From NCBI GenBank assembly GCA_963575745.1, contig CAUYUJ010014554.1:1-64000 (forward strand): a DNA stretch of 64,000 nucleotides, given 5' to 3'. The notes beneath the pieces were generated by a model. It saw only the letters and a list, made by a program, of their open reading frames with translations, had not been told where the DNA came from and did not search any database. This DNA is from Prorocentrum cordatum. Lineage: Eukaryota; Sar; Dinophyceae; Prorocentrales; Prorocentraceae. Numbering within the stretch: position 1 is the first letter of the stretch; every line of letters begins with the position of its first letter. The position numbers and the translations under genes are program-made. Of the stretch, positions 1 to 9,661 are shown in pieces.

Positions 1-451
1 AAGGTCCTAGGTCAGACGGTCTGATTCAGACCTTGGCTGTTTTGCCATTTGAGAAATTTAGGCGCCTTCTTAGGGTTCCGAGGGCCAGGTTTTTGAAGTC
101 GGGGGGGCGGCTCGCCTGGAACTGCATCGGCCAAGGGCGAGCGCGTTGCCTCCGTTGTTTCCTGTATTATTCGGAGCCCCTGGGTCGACCCATGTTAGGA
201 TGTAAGGGCCTCTGCAAGACTTGGCGGGGCGTCCTAGACCTCGCCAAGGGTCACGAGTCGATTCATCGAGTTGTCCGGAAAGGAAATAAATTTGAACGAT
301 GCGTTTTTTTGCGTAGTGCGCGGAGCGTGCACTGCACAACGGTGCCACCTGTTGGAAAAGGAGTGCTCGCAGCGTGCGTTGTCAGGTGCTCCGACCATTT
401 TCCGTCGAATTGATTTGGGCTTCTTCCCACGCTATCGTGAATAGTCTACGG
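1..451. other. Unassigned sequence, no recognisable gene
   Basis: Mixed-composition sequence before the first microsatellite. Short open frames exist on both strands (for example 33-413 plus), but their translations show no domain, motif or compositional bias of a real protein. I see no RNA gene or repeat shared with the rest of the window. Confidence 0.4.
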
Positions 452-740
452 TCAGTGTGTGTGTGTGTGTGCGTGTGTGTGTGTGTGTGGTGTGTGTGTG
501 TGTGTGTGTGTGTGCGCGCCGTGGTGCGTCATTCGTACGCAGCGCCGTTTCTCTGCCGCTACCGCAGGATGTCGATATCAGTTTTGCGCAGCCGCCGCCG
601 TCCACCAGGGTTATCGATACACCTGGGATGCTGGCCCTGCAGGCGCGCGTCCAGGCCCGCGAGGCGGCGCGCGACGCCGCCTCGCGTCTTTCCACTTCAA
701 GTGGTGTTGCACAAGTGTGTGTGTGTGTGTGTGTCTGTGT
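452..740. repeat. (GT)n microsatellites flanking a unique segment
   Basis: Two GT-rich runs, about 452-516 (with a few GC and GG interruptions) and about 714-740, enclose roughly 200 bp of non-repetitive GC-rich sequence. Nothing in the enclosed segment looks coding. Confidence 0.9.
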
Positions 741-769
741 TTGGTCATGCCCTGACGGGGTCGCTAACA

Positions 770-1379
770 ACAAATCCTCCTCCTCCTCCTCCTCCTCCTC
801 CTCCTTCTGCTCCTCCTCCTCCTCCTCCTCCTCCCCCTCTTCCTCCTCCTCCACCTCCTCCTCCTTGTTTTTTTTCTCCCCCTCCTCCTCCTCCTCCTCT
901 TCTTCTTCGCTCATCCTCCCCCTCCTCCTCCCCCTCATGGTTTTTCTTCTCCTCTCCTCTCCTCCTCCTCCCCTCCTCCTCCTCCGCTTCCTGCTTTTCC
1001 TCCTCCTCTCCTCCTCCTCCTCCGCCTCCCCCTCCTCCTCCTCCTCCTCCTCCTCTCCGCCTCCTACTCCTCCTTCCCTCCTCCTCCTCTCTCCTCCTCC
1101 TCCTCTCCTTCCCTCCTCCCCTCCTCCTCCTCCTCCCCCCCCTCCTCCTCCTCCTTTTTTCTTCCTCTCCGTCCTCCTCCTCTCCTCCTCCTCCTCCTCC
1201 TACTCATCCTCTCCCTTATCCCCCCCTCCCCGTCTCTTTCCCCCTCTCGCCGTCCTCCTCCTCCTCCTCGCCTTCTCCTCCTCCGTCCTTCTCGTCCCTC
1301 ATTGTCCTCCTCTCATCATGTCTCCTCCTCTCCTCTCCTCCTCCTTCTCCTCCTCCTCCTCCTCCTCCTCCTCCTCCTT

Positions 1380-1415
<36 letters not shown>

Positions 1416-2967
1416 AATCATCATAATCATCATCAATCATTCATCATAATCTCATCCTCCTCCTCTTCCCCCCCTGCCCCCGATCCCGCCGCAGCGCCGC
1501 CAGGACCCCGCGCTGTCATCGCCCGCGCCTGGTGGCGCGGCGTCGGCGCCCTTGCCTCCTTTGCCCCCTCCTTTCGCTTCCTCTCTTCCTCTTTCCGCCT
1601 CTCCTCCTCTTCCGCCTCTCCTCCTCCGTCTCCTTCTCTCTTCCTCCTCCTCCTCATCCTCCTCTTCCTCTCCTCCTCCTTCTCCTCATCCTCCTACCTC
1701 CTCCTCCTCCGCTCCCCTCCTCCTTGTGGTCTCCTCCTCCTCCTCCTCCTCCTCCTCCTCCTCCTCATCCTCCTCCTCCTCCTCCTCCCTTACTCCTCCT
1801 CCTCTCTCCTCCTCCTCCTCTCCTCCTCAGCCTCCTCCTCCTCCTCCTCCTCATCCTCATCCTTCATCCTCATCCTCTTCCTCCTCCTCCTCATGCTCCT
1901 CCTCCCTCTACTCCTGCCGCGGAAAGAAAGGGAGATGACAGAGGCGCGCCAGCAAGAAACAGCAGGGGGCGAGCCAGTCTTGACTTGGAGCCGCACAGAA
2001 CCGATTCGGGAGCCACTCCCGCCACCGCGTCTCCGAGACAGTACCCCGCTTGGCCGCGCGGAGGTGGCGCCCCGTGCCGCCGCCGCCTCCTCCCCATCCT
2101 CTTCCTCCTCTTCAATACTCACCTCCTTTCCTTCTCCTCCCCCTCCTCCGAAGCCTCCTCTCCCTTTCCCTCCCCCATGCTCCCCCATCCCCTCATCATC
2201 CTCCACCTCCTCCCCCCCTCATCCATCGACTCCTCCTACTCCTGGCCTCCGCCTCCTCCTCCTCCTCCTCCTTCCCCTCCTCCTCATCATCATCACCCTC
2301 TTCGCCTTCTTCCCCCTCCCTCTCCTCCTTTCGCTCCACTTATTCGTATTATTCTTATTATGAGCATTCGTCGTATCATTCGTATTATGAGTGGTCTTAG
2401 TTTTCTTATTCGTCGTCTTATCATTGTTAGTCTCGTTCTTCGTTTGTATTAGTAGTATGAGTGTTATTGATATTGTTGGTATTGTTCGTAGTCGTAGTAT
2501 TGCTCTTATCTTCTTAGTACTAGTAGTAGTGTTCGTCTTTGTTTAGTATTCGTATTGTCATTATTCCTCCTCCTGATCCTCCTCCTCCTCATCGTCCTCT
2601 TCCTCCGCCTGCTCCTCCTCCTCCTCCTCCTCCTCCTCCTCCTCCTCCTCATCCTCCCCCCCACCGTCCTCCTTCCTCTTCCTCCTCCTCCTTCTCCTCT
2701 CCTCTTCATCGTCCTCTTCCTCCTCCTCCTCCTCCTCCTCCTCCTCATTCCTCTGTGCTCCACCTCCTCCTATCCTCCTTCCTCCCTCCCTCTCCTCCTC
2801 CTCCTCTCCTCCTCCTCCCCCCTTCCTCCTTCTCCCCCTCCTCCTCCCCTCCTCTTCCGCCTCCTCCTCCTCCTCCTCGTCCTCCTCCTCCTCCTCCTCC
2901 TCCTCCCCTCCTCCTCATCCCCTCCTCCTCCTCCCCCTCCTTATCCTCCTCCTCCTCCTCCTCCTCG
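770..2967. repeat. 2.2-kb polypyrimidine (TCC)n complex
   Basis: Near-continuous TCC/CTC triplets with strong strand bias: the plus strand is pyrimidine, the minus strand purine. Interruptions are an (ATC)n run at about 1379-1450, a GC-rich island at about 1470-1560, a second island at about 1915-2095 that looks non-repetitive, and a drifting TTCGTATTA-like AT-rich stretch at about 2337-2560. Open frames here translate only to Ser, Pro or Leu runs (Glu, Gly or Arg on the other strand), so they are repeat artefacts. Part of the first island (1493-1551) resembles 5448-5502. Confidence 0.92.
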
Positions 2968-2978
2968 TCGTAGCTATT

Positions 2979-3941
2979 TCCCAACCAGCCTGGGGTGCTG
3001 GGTCTCGCTTTGAAGGGACAGCTCCTCGCGTTCCGCACTCTCTATGTCCTCGTCCATCTCCTCCCTCTTCCGCAGTTCGCATGCGTCTCCCACACCCAGT
3101 GCGCCACTTCGTGGTCCCATAGGGAGCTCCGCCGACGGAACCAGTGGCACAGTTCGCATGCGGTTCCCCCACCCAGCACTGCGCTTCGTGGCCCCATAGG
3201 GAGCTCCGCACGCGTATCCCCCGCCCAGTGCAGCGGTTCGTGGCCCCATAGGGAGCTCGACCGACGGCCCGTGTGTCGCAGTTCGCATGATGTTCCCCCG
3301 CCCAGTACAACGCTTCGTGACCCCATCGGGAGCTCCACCGAGGGTCCAAGTGGCGCAGTCTGCATGCGGTTCCTGCGCCCAGTGCAGCGCGTCGTGGCCC
3401 CATATGGAGCTCGACCGAAGGCCCCAGCGGGGCAGTTCGCATGCGGTTCGCCCACCCAGTGCAGCGTTTCGTGGTCCCACAGGGAGCTCCACCGACGGCT
3501 CCAGTGGCTCAGTTCGCAGGCGTCTCCACCGCCTAATACAGCGTTTCGTGGCCCCATAGGGAGCTCCACCGAAGGTCCCAGCGGCGCAGTTCACATGCGG
3601 TTCCTGAGCCCAGTGCAGCGTTTCGTGGTCCCATAGGGGGCTCCACCGAAGGTCCCAGTGGCGGAACTCGCGTGCGGTTTCTGCCCCAATACAGCGCGTC
3701 TCAGCCCCATAGGGAACTCAATCGACGGTCTCAGTGGCGCGGTTCTCATGCGTTCCCCCGTGCAGTACAGCGTTCCGTGGCCCCTGAGGGAGCTCCACCG
3801 AAGGCCTCAGTGGCGCAGTTCGCACGCGGTTCCCCCACCCAGTACCGCGTTTTCGTTGGCTCCAGAGGGATCTCGGACGACGGTGCCCATACCTTCGGCA
3901 CTCACAACTGCATATGGTTGGGATCTTCGCCAGGCTAATGT
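2979..3941 (-). repeat. 77-bp satellite module, left inverted copy
   Basis: About eleven tandem copies of a 77-bp unit lie between 3073 and about 3870. Anchors (CAGTTCGC or variant) fall at 3073, 3150, 3279, 3356, 3433, 3510, 3587, 3664, 3740 and 3816, giving 77-bp (sometimes 76-bp) spacing, with one internally shortened unit near 3200. The array has conserved non-tandem ends: 2979-3036 and about 3905-3941. Both ends recur, reverse-complemented, around the second array at 6712-8112. The module is therefore a discrete dispersed unit, not a free satellite. Because 77 is not a multiple of 3, open frames through it rotate and are not genes. Confidence 0.88.
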
Positions 3942-3954
3942 TCTCTTCGTTTTT

Positions 3955-4060
3955 CTCATCTTCCTCCCTTTCCTCCTCCTTCTCCTCCTCCTTCTCCTCC
4001 TCCTCCTGTTTCTCCTCATCCTCCTGCTCATCCTCCTCCTCCTATGTGTTTTTCTTCTTT
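3955..4060. repeat. Short (TCC)n tract
   Basis: Pyrimidine-rich TCC/TTC triplet run immediately after the left 77-bp module. No coding features. Confidence 0.8.
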
Positions 4061-4199
4061 ATAACTAATCCCCCGGTCGCACTCCGACTCCAGTTGTCAG
4101 GGCGGGCTGGGCGTTTCGCTCGAGACCTGTTCTTCATTTATGACATTGAAACGTAAAAGGTGGCAACAGGTTCAAGCTTCACACATGTAGGGCGGGCCG

Positions 4200-4440
4200 T
4201 TTGTTTGATCTAACTCTCGCCTCAACGCCGCGCGCACTCGCTTCAAACATTTGCAAGAGTTGCACGGGTGGAGGGCACATCGTTTTCAAATTGTTGTTCT
4301 TGCTTGGGCGCCGCGTGCATTCGTTTCCAACATGGCAAACGTGTCGCGGATTGAGAGCGGCTCCTTTTCAACATGCGGTTCTCGCCCTAGCGCCGCGCAC
4401 ATTCGTTGTTTTAATTTTGCAATAGTTGCACATATCCCCA
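4200..4440. repeat. Degenerate tandem repeat, three diverged copies
   Basis: Three related segments start near 4207, 4299 and 4381. Each runs CTCGCC or CTTGCT, then GCGCCGCG, then (C/T)ATTCGTT or CACTCGCTT. The first and third also carry a TTTGCAA..AGTTGCAC tail. Spacing is roughly 80-95 bp. The following 4441-4755 is unassigned, with no recognisable gene. Confidence 0.55.
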
Positions 4441-4756
4441 TGATCAGCGTACCAGGGATGGCGCTTTGGAAAAAATCATGCCTATGAGAGTGCAACATGT
4501 ACGTTCGTTCGCGGTGCTGAAGTGTCAGGAATGGCGTTCTGGCGTATTTCAGGAATGCCAACACGCAGCAGTCGAGTTGATCCGTGGCGTTGGAATCCCG
4601 AGAACAATGCTTTGGCACGCTTCAGGGCTTTCAAACGGTTGTCTTCCAACGAGGCATTTCCCTCAGTGGAAATGAACCGTTGTAGAGGCCTACGTAGAGG
4701 GAGTTTGGTGGGAGGGTTTACATATTCCAACATCGTTGTGGACTCTTGGGTTACAC

Positions 4757-5431
4757 TGGTCCTCCTCCCCCTCCTCCTCCTCCTCTTTCTCCCCCTTCCC
4801 CTCCCCCTCCTCCTCCTCCTCCTCCTCCTCGTCCTCCTCCTCCTCCTCCCCCACCTCTTTTTTCTCATGTTTCTCCTCCTCCGCCTCCTCCTCCTCTTCC
4901 TCTCCCGTCCTCCTCCTCCACCTCCTCCTCCTCCTCATCCTTCTCAATATCCCCCTCCTGTTCTTGCTCCTCCTCCTTCTCCTCCTCCTTCTCCTCTTCC
5001 TCCTCCTCCTCCCATCTTCTTTTTTCTCCCTCTCCTCATCAGCATCATTTTCTCCTCCTCCTCCTCCTCCTCGTCCTCCTCCTCGCCTCCTCCTCCTCCT
5101 CCTCCTCCTCCTCCTCCTCCTCCTCCTCCTCCTCCTCCTCCTCCCCCTCCTCCCCTTCCTCCTCCCCCTGCTCCTCCTCCTTCCTCCCCTCCTCCTCCCT
5201 CTCGTCACCTCCTCCTCCACTTCTCCTCCTCCTCTCCTCCTTTTTCTCCTCCTCCCTCCTCCTCCTCCTCCTCCTCCTCCTCCTCCCTCCTCCTCCTCCT
5301 TTTCTCCTCCTCCTCCTTATCTCCTCCTCCTCCTCCTCTTCCTCCTCCTCCTCCTTTATCTCCTCCTCCTCCGCCTCCTCCTCCTCGTCCTCCTCCTCCT
5401 CCTCCTCCTCCTCTTCCTCGCTCCCCTGCTC
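4757..5431. repeat. (TCC)n polypyrimidine tract
   Basis: Second large TCC/CTC tract with the same strand bias as 770-2967. The long open frames through it encode only Leu, Ser or Pro runs on the plus strand and Glu, Arg or Gly on the minus strand. Confidence 0.92.
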
Positions 5432-5447
5432 TCGATACCCCACGGGG

Positions 5448-5690
5448 CCACCAGGGCCCCGCGCCCTCAGCGTCCGCGCCTGGCCGCGCGGCGGCGCCGC
5501 CCCGTGCGTCCCCGGCTGCGCCCGCGGGGCCAGAAATATCGGCGGCAGCGGGGATCGCCATCGTCATAATCATTGGCAGAGGTCGTGTCGGAGGAAGTAG
5601 AAGGATGATCGTCGGGGAATGTGTGGCCATGTTTTGTCAAGAACCCCGCGCACCTGCGGCCAGCAGGTGCGCGCACCAGCGGCAGGGGAG
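5448..5690 (+). repeat. Dispersed repeat with strongly diverged spliced-leader relict
   Basis: About 5515-5668 matches 15957-16117 in the same orientation. Shared blocks include CTGCGCCCGCGGGGC, GGATGATCGTCGG and CCCCGCGCACCTGCGGCCAG. Inside lies a 22-nt stretch (5620-5641) matching the DinoSL at about 15 of 22 positions, including its terminal TCAAG. By itself that match would be weak. It is supported because the better relict (19 of 22) sits at the same place in the 16-kb copy. The first part, 5448-5502, also resembles the GC island at 1493-1551. Confidence 0.65.
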
Positions 5691-5878
5691 GTCACCATCC
5701 TTCAGCATCGACCGATCCCAGACCCCCTCGCGTCGTGGAAAAATCATGACGGAAGTCGGAGGTTGGGGGGTGAGATCGCAGTGGAACGGAGACCCCCAAC
5801 CGGGAAATCGTTTCGTTTCGTTCGCGTCGTGCGTGCGGGCGAGGCGAAGCTGCGTGGGCGCGCGAGAGGAATGAACCC

Positions 5879-6530
5879 GCCGTTGCTAGGGCGAAGTCAA
5901 GACAAATGTTGCTCCCCCGTCCGTCCGTCCGTCCGTCCGTCCGTCCGTCCGTCCGTCCGTCCGTCCGGCGGTGGACCTAGCGGTGTCCCGCGGGGTCCCG
6001 CGGTGTTCCGTGGTGTCCCGTGGTGTCCGCCGTTGCTAGGGCGAAGTCAAGACAAATCTTTCGCTCCCGTCCGTCCGTCCGGCGGTGACTCGCGGTGTCC
6101 CGCGGTGTCCCGTGGTGTCCTGTGGTGTCCCGTGGTGTCCGCCGCTGCTAGGGCGAAGTAAAGACACATGATTCTCCCCCGCCCGCCCGTCCGTCCGTCC
6201 GTCTGGCCCTGGCTCGCGGTGTCCCGTGGTGTCCCGTTGAGTGAGATCGATAGTGAGATCGATAGTGAGATCGACAGGTGTCCCGCGGTGTCCCGTGGTG
6301 TCCCGTTGAGTGAGATCGATAGTGAGATCGATAGTGAGATCGATAGTGAGACCGATAGTGAGATCGAGAGGTGTCCCGCGGTGTCCCGTGGTGTCCCGTG
6401 GTGGCCCGTGATGTCTCGTGGTGTCCCGTTGAGTGAGATCGATCGTGAGATCGACAAGTGTCCCGTGGTGTCCCGTGGTGTCCCGTGGTGTCCCGTTGAG
6501 TGGGATCGATAGTGAGATCGATTGAGTCAG
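5879..6530 (+). repeat. Composite short-repeat patch
   Basis: Three copies of a roughly 29-bp block containing GCTAGGGCGAAGT(C/A)AAGACA begin at about 5879, 6028 and 6140. Each is followed by (CCGT)n, with 5923-5966 the longest run, and by GTGTCCCG(C/T)G repeats. From 6237 on, a 12-bp unit GAGATCGATAGT is tandemly repeated in blocks separated by GTGTCCCGTGGT runs. The open frames here, such as 6148-6660 minus, are repeat translations. Confidence 0.85.
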
Positions 6531-6711
6531 ATGTTGGTCCCCCCCCTCTCCCCCCCCACAACCTCCTTATTACCCGAAGGGTGGTCGTATAGGTTATTTC
6601 GCTAGTTTCGGCTTCTTGGGCTTCTTTACGGGGCATCGGGACCGTCAAAAAACGGCTCACGATGAAAGACCGGTCCCGGGAAATGGGTCGAGATTATTGT
6701 GGGTCGACGTT

Positions 6712-7881
6712 CTCAACTAGCCTGGCGAAGAACCCAGCCATATGCAGTTGTAAGTACAGCAGTCGTGGATATCGTCTTCCGTGGAGATCCTTTTGGAGCC
6801 TCGAAACGCTGTACTGGGCGGGGGAGACGCCTGCGAACTGCGCCACTGGAACCTCAGGTGGAGCTCCCACGGGGCCACGAAGCGCTGTAGTGGGCGGGGG
6901 GGACGCATGCGAACTGCGCCACTGGAACCTGAGGTGGAGCTCCCTATGTGTTCACGAATCGCTGTTCTGGGTGGGGGAGACGCATGCGAATTGCGCCACT
7001 GGGACCTTCGGTGGAGCTCCCTATGGGACCACGAAACGCTGTACTCGGTGGGGGAGACGCATGCGATCTGCGCCACAAGTCCTTCGGTGAAGCTCCCTAT
7101 AGGGCCACGAAGCGCTGCATTCGGTGGGGGAGACGCATGCGAACTGCGCCACTGGAACCTTAGGTGGAGCTCCCTCTGGGGTCACGAAATGTTGTACTGG
7201 GTGGGGGAGACGCATGCGAACTGCGCCACTGGGACCTTCGGTGGAGCTCCCTATGGGACCACGAAGCGTTGTACTGGGTGGGGCAGACGCCTGCGAACTG
7301 CGCCATTGGGACCTTCGGTGGAGCCCCCTCTGAGGCCACGAAGCGGTGTACTGGGTGGGGGGACGACGCATGCGAACTGCGCCACTGGGACCTTCGGTTG
7401 AGCCCCCTATGGGGCCACGAAATGTTGTACTGGCTGGGGGAGACGCATGCGAAGTACGCCACAGGGACCTTTGGTGAGGCTCCCTATGGGGCACCGGAGC
7501 GTTGTATTGGGTGGGGGAGACGCATGCGAACTGCGCCACTGGGACCTTCGGTGGAGCTCCCTATGGGGCCACGAAGCGTTGTGCTGGGTGGGGGAGAAGC
7601 ATGCGTACTGCGCCGATGGGACCTTCGATGGAGCTCCCTTTGGGGCCTCGAAGCGCAAAACTGGGTTGGGGAGACGCCTGCAAATTACGCCACTGGAACC
7701 TTAGGTGGAGCTCCCTCTGGGGTCACGAAATGTTGTACTGGGTGGGGGAGACGCATGCGGAGTGCACCACTGGGACCTTCGGTGGAGCTCCCTATGGGGC
7801 CACGAAGCGCAGTACTGGGTGATGATGATGATGGCGACAAGAACGCGGACATGCGGAGGGCAGAGTCAGGGATGGGAGCAG

Positions 7882-7946
<65 letters not shown>

Positions 7947-8112
7947 GTGATGGTGATGGTGATGATGATGGTGGTGGTGATGAGGAGGAGGAGGAGGAGG
8001 AGGAGGAGGAGGAGAGGAGGGGGAGGAGGAGGAGGAGAGGGAGGAGGAGGAGGAGGAACGCGGGGCGCTGTCTCTTCAAAATGAAGACCCAACACCACAG
8101 GATTGTTGGGAC
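6712..8112 (+). repeat. 77-bp satellite module, right copy with microsatellite insert
   Basis: About thirteen 77-bp units lie between about 6780 and 7820. The GCGAACTG anchor or a variant falls at 6833, 6909, 6986, 7063, 7139, 7216, 7293, 7372, 7449, 7526, 7603, 7680 and 7757. The inner end 6712-6760 is the reverse complement of 3905-3941, and the outer end 8050-8112 is the reverse complement of 2979-3036. Unlike the left copy, about 230 bp of (GAT)n and (AGG)n (7820-8055) lie between array and outer end. The 306-residue open frame 7164-8084 is a by-product. Confidence 0.9.
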
Positions 8113-8900
8113 AAGTCATGGCGTCGGGGGTCTGGGTCCCTGAATATAGTTTAACCGATTCCTATCTCAGAGGAGGAGAAGGTACCCACACCGCTACACT
8201 TGCCTCGGTGCCTCGAAATTCTGGTCAGAACGCGCCCCGGGAGAGGTCTGGCGAGTAGCGGTATCGGTATCTTTTGGTTTCCCCACTACCTCCATCCCAA
8301 TCCAAAGCCCCACCATCTCACCACTCCAGTTGGGGATATGCCCCTCGAAACTCGAAGGAAACAGCCTATATCCCCATCTAGGGGAGTACGTCGGCCAGTG
8401 AGGCCCAGGCCACGCCGGTGAGGACAGGCATCGGCCATCGTCCCTGGGCCTCCAAGATGGGGTCCGACCAGATGGAGGCGGAGGATCGCGCCGCATGGCC
8501 GATGCGGTGCAATCGTCCGACCCCATCCTGCATCTCAGGGCTCATCTCGACTCCTCCGACTCGATTCGATTTCGATGGCTTCCGATGCCGATTCGATTAG
8601 GCTTCGGATTCCGATTCCCATTCGGGCTTCGATTTTTCAACGGAGGCTGCCGATTTCCGCCCATTCGACTTCTCCCGACTTGGCCGCCGATTTCCGCCGA
8701 TCCGACTAATTTCGATCCGACTCATCGTTAGAACTATCGGCAGGCCCTGAGATCCTGGCGTCTCATTCTATTTCGAACCAGGCGTTCTCGCTCGATCGCG
8801 GGCCCCGGGGCCCTCACAGATCCATCTGGCCCGAAAAGCGGCGCAGAAAGCTGGCTTCCAGGGCTCTGGCCGTGATTTGTCATGATGTGGAGTTTGTTTT
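8113..8900. other. Unassigned sequence with CGATTC-like drift
   Basis: No gene recognised. Within about 8540-8730 the sequence is a loose repetition of CGATTCGATTT, CGATTTCCGCC and CGACT motifs. The rest is mixed-composition, with short frames showing no domain. Confidence 0.4.
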
Positions 8901-9245
8901 GCGATGATGGGCCTGTTTTCCACCACCACCACCATAAGTTGGAGGGGGAGGGGGAGGGGGAGGGGGAGGAGGAGGAGGAGGAGGAGGAGGAGGAGGAGGA
9001 GAGGAGGAGGAGGAGGAGGAGGAGGAGGAGGAGGAGCGGAGGAGGAGGAGGAGGAGGCGGAGGAGGCGGAGGAGGAGGGGAGGAGGAGGAGGCGGAGGAG
9101 GAGGACGGACGAGGAGGAGGAGGAGGACGGAGGAGGGGAGGAGGAGGAGGAGGAGGCGGAGGAGGAGGAGGAGGAGGAGGAGGACCCCCTCCCCCCCAAC
9201 TTATGGTGGTGGTGGTGGTGGTGGAAAACACAGGCCCATCATTGC
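8901..9245. mobile_element. MITE-like foldback with (GGA)n core
   Basis: The two ends form a near-perfect inverted repeat of about 45-50 bp. 8901 onward reads GCGATGATGGGCCTG, then TTTTCC, then (ACC)n and ATAAGTTGG. 9190-9245 is its reverse complement, with a slightly longer (GGT)n and one extra CA. About 240 bp of (GGA)n fill the interior. There is no coding potential. The form is that of a small non-autonomous TIR element whose interior is a microsatellite. No clear target-site duplication is visible, and fortuitous inversion of a simple repeat cannot explain the unique CGATGATGGGCCTG ends. Confidence 0.6.
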
Positions 9246-9372
9246 GGCGTCGGATCTCAGTCAGGGTCGGGCTGGAGGAGCGGCGGCGAGCCCCGCAGGG
9301 GGGGAGTGCAGAGCGGGCAGGGGGCTCCTCGGAGGGCTCGGGAGGCCTCCGACCTGCCGAGAAGCCTTTTCG

Positions 9373-9490
9373 GGGGCCACGTGCGAACGCTGCCCCTGCC
9401 CCCCCACGATCTCGGAAAGGGAGGGTGGGGTTCCCTTCGTTGGGGAGGAGGAGGAGGAGGAGGAGGAGGAGGAGGAGGAGGAGGAGGAGG
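9373..9490 (+). repeat. Half-arm of foldback family plus (GGA)n
   Basis: About 9373-9455 (GGGGCCACGTGCGAACGCT through GGGTGGGGTTCCCTTCG) matches the left arm of the 153-bp palindrome at 54253-54405 and, in reverse complement, 15876-15956. It is followed by a (GGA)n run that ends directly at the AG preceding the spliced-leader sequence. Confidence 0.6.
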
Positions 9491-9492
9491 AG

Positions 9493-9514
9493 TCCGTAGC
9501 CATTTTGGCTCAAG
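9493..9514 (+). other. Complete dinoflagellate spliced-leader (DinoSL) sequence
   Basis: All 22 nt match the conserved dinoflagellate spliced leader, from CCGTAGCC through GGCTCAAG, with T at the variable first position. In dinoflagellates this sequence is trans-spliced onto the 5' ends of nuclear mRNAs. Here CAAG is followed by CCTCC rather than a GT donor, so this is not an SL RNA gene. It is an SL copied into DNA with an mRNA. An AG precedes it, as needed for repeated trans-splicing. It lies 147 nt upstream of the ATG of the LINE-1 ORF1, so it probably marks the 5' end of the retroposed transcript. Confidence 0.93.
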
Positions 9515-9661
9515 CCTCCACGGGTGTACCTCCCCGTGGGGGTCCCACTCAACCTCTGCTCAAAGCGGAGGCTGGACTCAGGGTAGGGGCCCTTCGATCC
9601 CTAGTTAAACCTTACTCTCTCTCTCGCGCGCGCGCGCCATAGAGATTGGGAGTGTCAGAGT

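Noticed and set aside
374-2452. Long open frames through the TCC tract (335, 330, 353 and 306 residues)
   Set aside because: They translate only to Ser, Pro or Leu runs, occur in all frames and follow the microsatellite exactly.
4522-5874. 450-residue open frame
   Set aside because: Most of it is the (TCC)n tract; the non-repetitive ends show no domain.
6833-7820. CRISPR-like array (regular 77-bp repeats)
   Set aside because: No repeat/unique-spacer alternation: the whole unit is repeated. The genome is eukaryotic.
7164-8084. 306-residue ORF with repeated ELPMGPRS-like blocks
   Set aside because: It follows the 77-bp satellite; 77 is not a multiple of 3, so the reading rotates between unrelated peptides at each unit, showing no protein constraint.
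9493-9560. An SL RNA gene
   Set aside because: The SL is followed by CCTCC, not by a GT splice donor and short intron, and it is not in a tandem SL/5S-type array.
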